The position numbers were made by a program, and so were the translations under genes. Shown here piece after piece: positions 42,614-45,749 of a stretch of 45,749 nucleotides of DNA (position 1 is its first letter; each line of letters begins with the position of its first letter). The notes beneath the pieces were generated by a model that worked only from the letters and a program-made list of their open reading frames with translations, made no database searches and was not told where the DNA came from. Source of the DNA: Lysobacterales bacterium (GTDB lineage Bacteria; Pseudomonadota; Gammaproteobacteria; Xanthomonadales; Xanthomonadaceae); contig JAGRJY010000032.1 in assembly GCA_020442465.1 (NCBI GenBank), positions 1 to 45,749 of the forward strand, read 5' to 3'.

Positions 42614-42744
42614 ATATATTATCGACATCAATTTGTGACTCTTTGGATAACACGTCACATGTAAGGCGACATTATTTCCTGTAGTCTGTCACAACCACGC
42701 GGTCACTACTTTGACCCCCAAGCGCCCGTGACAGGACCCCACTC

Positions 42745-42798
42745 ATGCCCGCCGCTGGCGTTCCAGCCGCTCGAACTGACACAAACGCGGTCCGATGA
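42745..42798 (+). CDS. possible 17-codon leader peptide overlapping the recombinase-like gene
   Basis: The ATG at 42745 has AGGA 8 bases upstream and runs 17 codons to a TGA at 42796-42798. That stop overlaps the ATG of the large gene as ATGA. The large gene itself has no good ribosome site, so translation by coupling is attractive. The peptide MPAAGVPAARTDTNAVR has no recognised features. Confidence 0.35.
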   Translation: MPAAGVPAARTDTNAVR

Positions 42799-45749
42799 AG
42801 CCGCGGATTCGATCATGGTTCCATGCCGCTTCGATTCTGCCCGAAGCCCAGAGCCTGCTCGAACTGCTCGACGCCCCCAATCAACCGATTGAGTTCGACG
42901 CGTTCCTTGCCGGGCTCTCGGTCGCCGCCAACGCTCTGAGTCCCGGAAGACCGCTTCGGTATCTAGGCGTGTCATTGACCGCACTCGCAGAGGACCTGCG
43001 TAGGTGCATGGCTTCCGGCATCCATGGCACCCATATCCAGTGGCACCAAGACAGCATGCACGGGCAGGGCAACAAGGCCTACCGAGCCCTTGCTCAGCCA
43101 GCTGCAAAGGGGACGGAAGCTGGGTACGGCTGCCTCAAGGCCATCCTGCTTGGCCTGACACTGGTCAGATCCAGTGCTCGCAGTGCGGTCGACCAGCGTT
43201 CCATTGAACGGGTGTCTCGATTCATCCGGCAGGCCAGCCGAGATGTGCACGTGAGCCACGAGCTAGAACGGCGCCGAGTCGTGGCCTCACTGCCGGCGAC
43301 GTTTGTACCCAGCCAACTGAACGCCGCCCTCACTCGTCAGGAAGACCTTCCAGAGGGCCTGCGTGACAGAGTCCGGGAACTGCTCGTGGCGGTCGAGAAG
43401 CTCACCAAGTCGTTCCAATACCTCGACCTAGGCGAACCGAGCACGGCTCCAGGCTCTAACCCGTCGGACGTCAGCCCATTGGGAGAAACGAACGAACCGC
43501 TCGCTACACCCACGAAGCCTGTTCGCCGCTTCCCTCGACCTGTCAAGCTCGACCAATTGGATGAAATCAGCGCCGGCCCCGAAGCGCCGGACGCCACTTT
43601 CGTCTTTGGTCCCGCGCTCGCGCCTTCTCCAGAAGAGTCGGAAGCGCTGGCCCACAACGCCGAAGCGATCGACGACCGATTGCATGTGGCGGAGACATTG
43701 ACCTTGGAGTTCCCCATCTCCACGTCAGAGGCAGTGCGACACACGACGGCGCTTCGTCTTCTATCCGATGTGCGCCAAGGGTTCTGGGCCCGCATTCAGT
43801 GGGATGCACTGTCGCCGGCGGAGATGAAGGACGCCCTTCGGCGGTACCTCCGTGAACTCAAGTTGCTCGAAAACGCTCCCGACGCCACACGCCACGAAGC
43901 CATCGCCCTGGGCCTTCTGTCCGGTTCAACCGGCCTGCCCCGAGCTCGATGTCATGCAATTCGAATCTTTCCCGCCCAAGACGATGACCTAGCCGCAGAT
44001 ATCGTCGACCTTGGGCCGGGCCGGCTAACCTTGCCGTTGATAGACAAGGATGCGCGATTCCAGCCGTCGTCCGAGCAAGAGACTTGGTTGCGCGTCGTCC
44101 GGGACGACGTGCCGATCTACTTGCCGCAGGAGGTGGCCGTCGAGCTTCGTCGACTGGTTCCCACTTCAGATGGCTTCCTGTTTCGATCGGAGCTGCAGGT
44201 GCTGGAGGACATTCTCGACTCCCTCCACCGGAGCTCGCGCGACGACGAGCCCCGCTTCACGGCCGCGAGGCTCCATCGAGGTCACCAGCTTGAGCTTCTC
44301 GTGCAGTGCGGACACCCGCCCTCCGTCCAGATGCTGACAGGACAGACCATCGGCACACCTCCCGTCGGCCTCGCATACTACTCAGCTAGGACCCAGACGC
44401 TTCAAGCGATCTACAACCGTGCAATCGCTCGTCACGGAATGACGCCGAGCGAGAACGAAGAATCGTCCTCGAGTCTCGTCGGTAGCAAGCTTGCACTTTC
44501 CGATGACGCGCTCGCATCCGCCGTCGGCTCGATCAATCGAGGACTCGTCAATCGGCCGAGGAGTCGACGGACGAATGGGCGCGAGCTCGTCTATCTTCAC
44601 GACGAGTTGGTGCGTGCAGCAGCCTGTCTCTGGATGGCCGGCACGAGTTTTCGCCCAACCTCCTGGCTCGGCGAAGTACGCGCTGGCTGGATCAACTGGA
44701 TCTCAGGTTCGGCAGTGATCACCGACAAATTGGTGGACGCCGCGCATGAGGGCCGTCTCGTCCCGCTGGCCTCCACACTGCTGCAGTCGCTTGGCGCTTA
44801 CGGCTCCATCCTGGACCAAATGACCCGAGAGCCCGGGCTCAATTTCTCGACTCGCTCCGCCGCGCGACGCACCCTGACTGGCGAAGGACCGCTCTTGTTT
44901 CTATTCGACAAGCATGGAGAAGCGAGACCGCTCAGCCCCATCGATGCGCTCTCCAGGCTCCCGAACGGATGGAACCTGCCCAGCAATTTCCTTCGCCACC
45001 GACTCGCCACGAGGTTGCGCGAGGTCGAATGCCCAGGCCCCTACGTACAGGCACTGATGGGCCACCTTGAGCAAGGTAATCATCCCTTCGGATCGGAGAG
45101 TTTCATGGTGCCGGCCGAGTACTTGGAGACAACGCGACACGCGATCGAACGGGTGCTTCAAGAGGACGGCTGGCGACCACTGCTTGGCGGCCATGGGGAC
45201 CCGAACATCTTCCTCGACTACGCGCCCCCTTTGGGCGGAGAAGTGCTGTCACTCGAGGAAAAGCATGAGCAAGCAGCCACGAGCGCGTTCCAGGAACAGC
45301 GGAGGCAAGTCGAGCAACTCCGGGAGGTCATGGGCAGCGAGATCGCCGCACATGTCGAGAAGGTCGTGGGCGAGACGCTTCCAAGGCTCATTGCTGATCC
45401 GTCTTCGGCCCACGAGATCGACAAGTCCGAGGTTCGGATTCTGCGCGTGGCCGTTTGCAGTGGCGCCGACAGCGCTGCGACGGTCGAATTGCGAGTCAGA
45501 GCCCTTCAGTCTTTCTTGCGCCAGGGCCGGAAGCTGCATGGCTGGAAGGTGAAACGACTGCCACAGCACTTCGTCTTTCAACCTACTCCAAGCATCCATC
45601 ACCCCTCGTTCGTTCCAGCGCATATGGCCACGGAACGCCTTCGCGCAGCGTTCGTCTCGCATCTCGACCAGGCTTCGAGTGAAGCATCCGCCGCCGAAGC
45701 TGCCACGCTCAACCTCGTGCTCGCACTGATTCTCTGGCAGGGTGTCTCG
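42795..45749 (+). CDS. Large recombinase-like protein with two degenerate tyrosine-recombinase domains (3' end beyond window)
   Basis: The frame is open for 985 codons from the ATG at 42795 to the last base, with no stop, so the product is longer. An in-frame TGA at 42777 makes this the first ATG. Residues ~1-280 are helical, then a Pro/Ser-rich linker. Domain 1 (~375-530) has LSGSTGLPRAR, VPIYLPQEVAVELRRL and HRGHQLELLVQCGH...MLTGQ...LAYYSAR, a degraded integrase layout. Domain 2 (~610-775) is clearer: Arg in GTSFRPTS, Lys in AVITDK followed by GRLVPL, NFLRHRLATRL (the HxxR His is Asn, Arg kept), and QALMGH with H757. The Tyr nucleophile expected about nine residues later is missing (HPFGSES); EY at +19 might substitute. 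A coiled coil (~820-865) and an unassigned region follow. Codon use is less GC-biased than upstream genes, suggesting transfer. Confidence 0.8.
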   Translation, partial: MKPRIRSWFHAASILPEAQSLLELLDAPNQPIEFDAFLAGLSVAANALSPGRPLRYLGVSLTALAEDLRRCMASGIHGTHIQWHQDSMHGQGNKAYRALAQPAAKGTEAGYGCLKAILLGLTLVRSSARSAVDQRSIERVSRFIRQASRDVHVSHELERRRVVASLPATFVPSQLNAALTRQEDLPEGLRDRVRELLVAVEKLTKSFQYLDLGEPSTAPGSNPSDVSPLGETNEPLATPTKPVRRFPRPVKLDQLDEISAGPEAPDATFVFGPALAPSPEESEALAHNAEAIDDRLHVAETLTLEFPISTSEAVRHTTALRLLSDVRQGFWARIQWDALSPAEMKDALRRYLRELKLLENAPDATRHEAIALGLLSGSTGLPRARCHAIRIFPAQDDDLAADIVDLGPGRLTLPLIDKDARFQPSSEQETWLRVVRDDVPIYLPQEVAVELRRLVPTSDGFLFRSELQVLEDILDSLHRSSRDDEPRFTAARLHRGHQLELLVQCGHPPSVQMLTGQTIGTPPVGLAYYSARTQTLQAIYNRAIARHGMTPSENEESSSSLVGSKLALSDDALASAVGSINRGLVNRPRSRRTNGRELVYLHDELVRAAACLWMAGTSFRPTSWLGEVRAGWINWISGSAVITDKLVDAAHEGRLVPLASTLLQSLGAYGSILDQMTREPGLNFSTRSAARRTLTGEGPLLFLFDKHGEARPLSPIDALSRLPNGWNLPSNFLRHRLATRLREVECPGPYVQALMGHLEQGNHPFGSESFMVPAEYLETTRHAIERVLQEDGWRPLLGGHGDPNIFLDYAPPLGGEVLSLEEKHEQAATSAFQEQRRQVEQLREVMGSEIAAHVEKVVGETLPRLIADPSSAHEIDKSEVRILRVAVCSGADSAATVELRVRALQSFLRQGRKLHGWKVKRLPQHFVFQPTPSIHHPSFVPAHMATERLRAAFVSHLDQASSEASAAEAATLNLVLALILWQGVS

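Larger units (their letters stand above)
42281..42794. other. island-edge intergenic region
   Basis: 514 bases between the Cys-rich gene (minus) and the recombinase-like gene (plus). The first ~260 bases are GC-rich like the chromosome; 42541-42700 is strikingly AT-rich; the rest holds a possible 17-codon leader frame. It contains the tRNA-end-like motif, a candidate promoter and a palindrome listed separately. Confidence 0.6.

Noticed and set aside
43337..43795. Minus-strand open frames within the last 3 kb
   Set aside because: They are shadows of the continuous plus-strand frame that runs off the end of the window; none has a domain or ribosome site.

Overview
The window is GC-rich chromosomal DNA of a gammaproteobacterium. 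It most likely belongs to the order Lysobacterales (Xanthomonadales), near Rhodanobacteraceae. This rests on secreted proteins ending in an F-x-x-G-F-E tag, SGWG-type beta domains, a TonB-dependent receptor, and 'GTAGGAG' twin REP elements. That placement is inference from gene style; no rRNA or tRNA gene is present to confirm it. GTG and TTG starts are frequent.

Layout. 349-6759 (minus): two large secreted proteins, an RCC1/TolB-propeller protein and a choice-of-anchor-Q beta-helix protein. 7102-14130 (plus): a small ABM-like protein, a membrane diguanylate cyclase, a secreted M14 carboxypeptidase, a TolB-like/TPR membrane protein and a PilZ protein. 14256-19841: a PspA / membrane protein / VWA operon (minus) diverges from an OmpR-type response regulator and histidine kinase pair (plus), with a CpxR-like double GTAAA box between them. 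19934-20236: twin REP elements flanking five degenerate 17-bp repeats. 20268-23512 (minus): the DUF1501/DUF1800 pair. 23672-29129 (minus): a CocE-type hydrolase, a NYN/OST-HTH RNase-like protein, a coiled-coil/HTH protein and a DUF1329 protein with 14 copies of an 8-bp repeat upstream. 29443-30216 (minus): a TSUP permease. 30335-33950 (plus): a pentaheme cytochrome, a lipoprotein and a compact copper-amine-oxidase-like protein joined by ATGA overlaps. 34005-42280: an ankyrin protein, a TonB receptor, an NCS2 purine permease, three 124-bp tandem REP units, a secreted protein of unknown role, a second diguanylate cyclase and a small Cys-rich protein.

From about 42,540 the character of the DNA changes. 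An AT-rich stretch is followed by one reading frame that stays open from 42795 to the end of the window. It encodes at least 985 residues with two tandem, degenerate tyrosine-recombinase-like domains, and its codon use is visibly less GC-biased than its neighbours. I read this as the edge of an integrated element that continues beyond the window.

The two most interesting signals are this recombinase-like giant and the cytochrome/lipoprotein/amine-oxidase-like operon. The amine-oxidase-like protein keeps the catalytic Asp, the quinone-precursor Tyr position and two copper His, but lacks the third copper His. Cyclic-di-GMP signalling (two cyclases and a PilZ protein) and envelope stress (PspA, VWA, two-component pair) are secondary themes.
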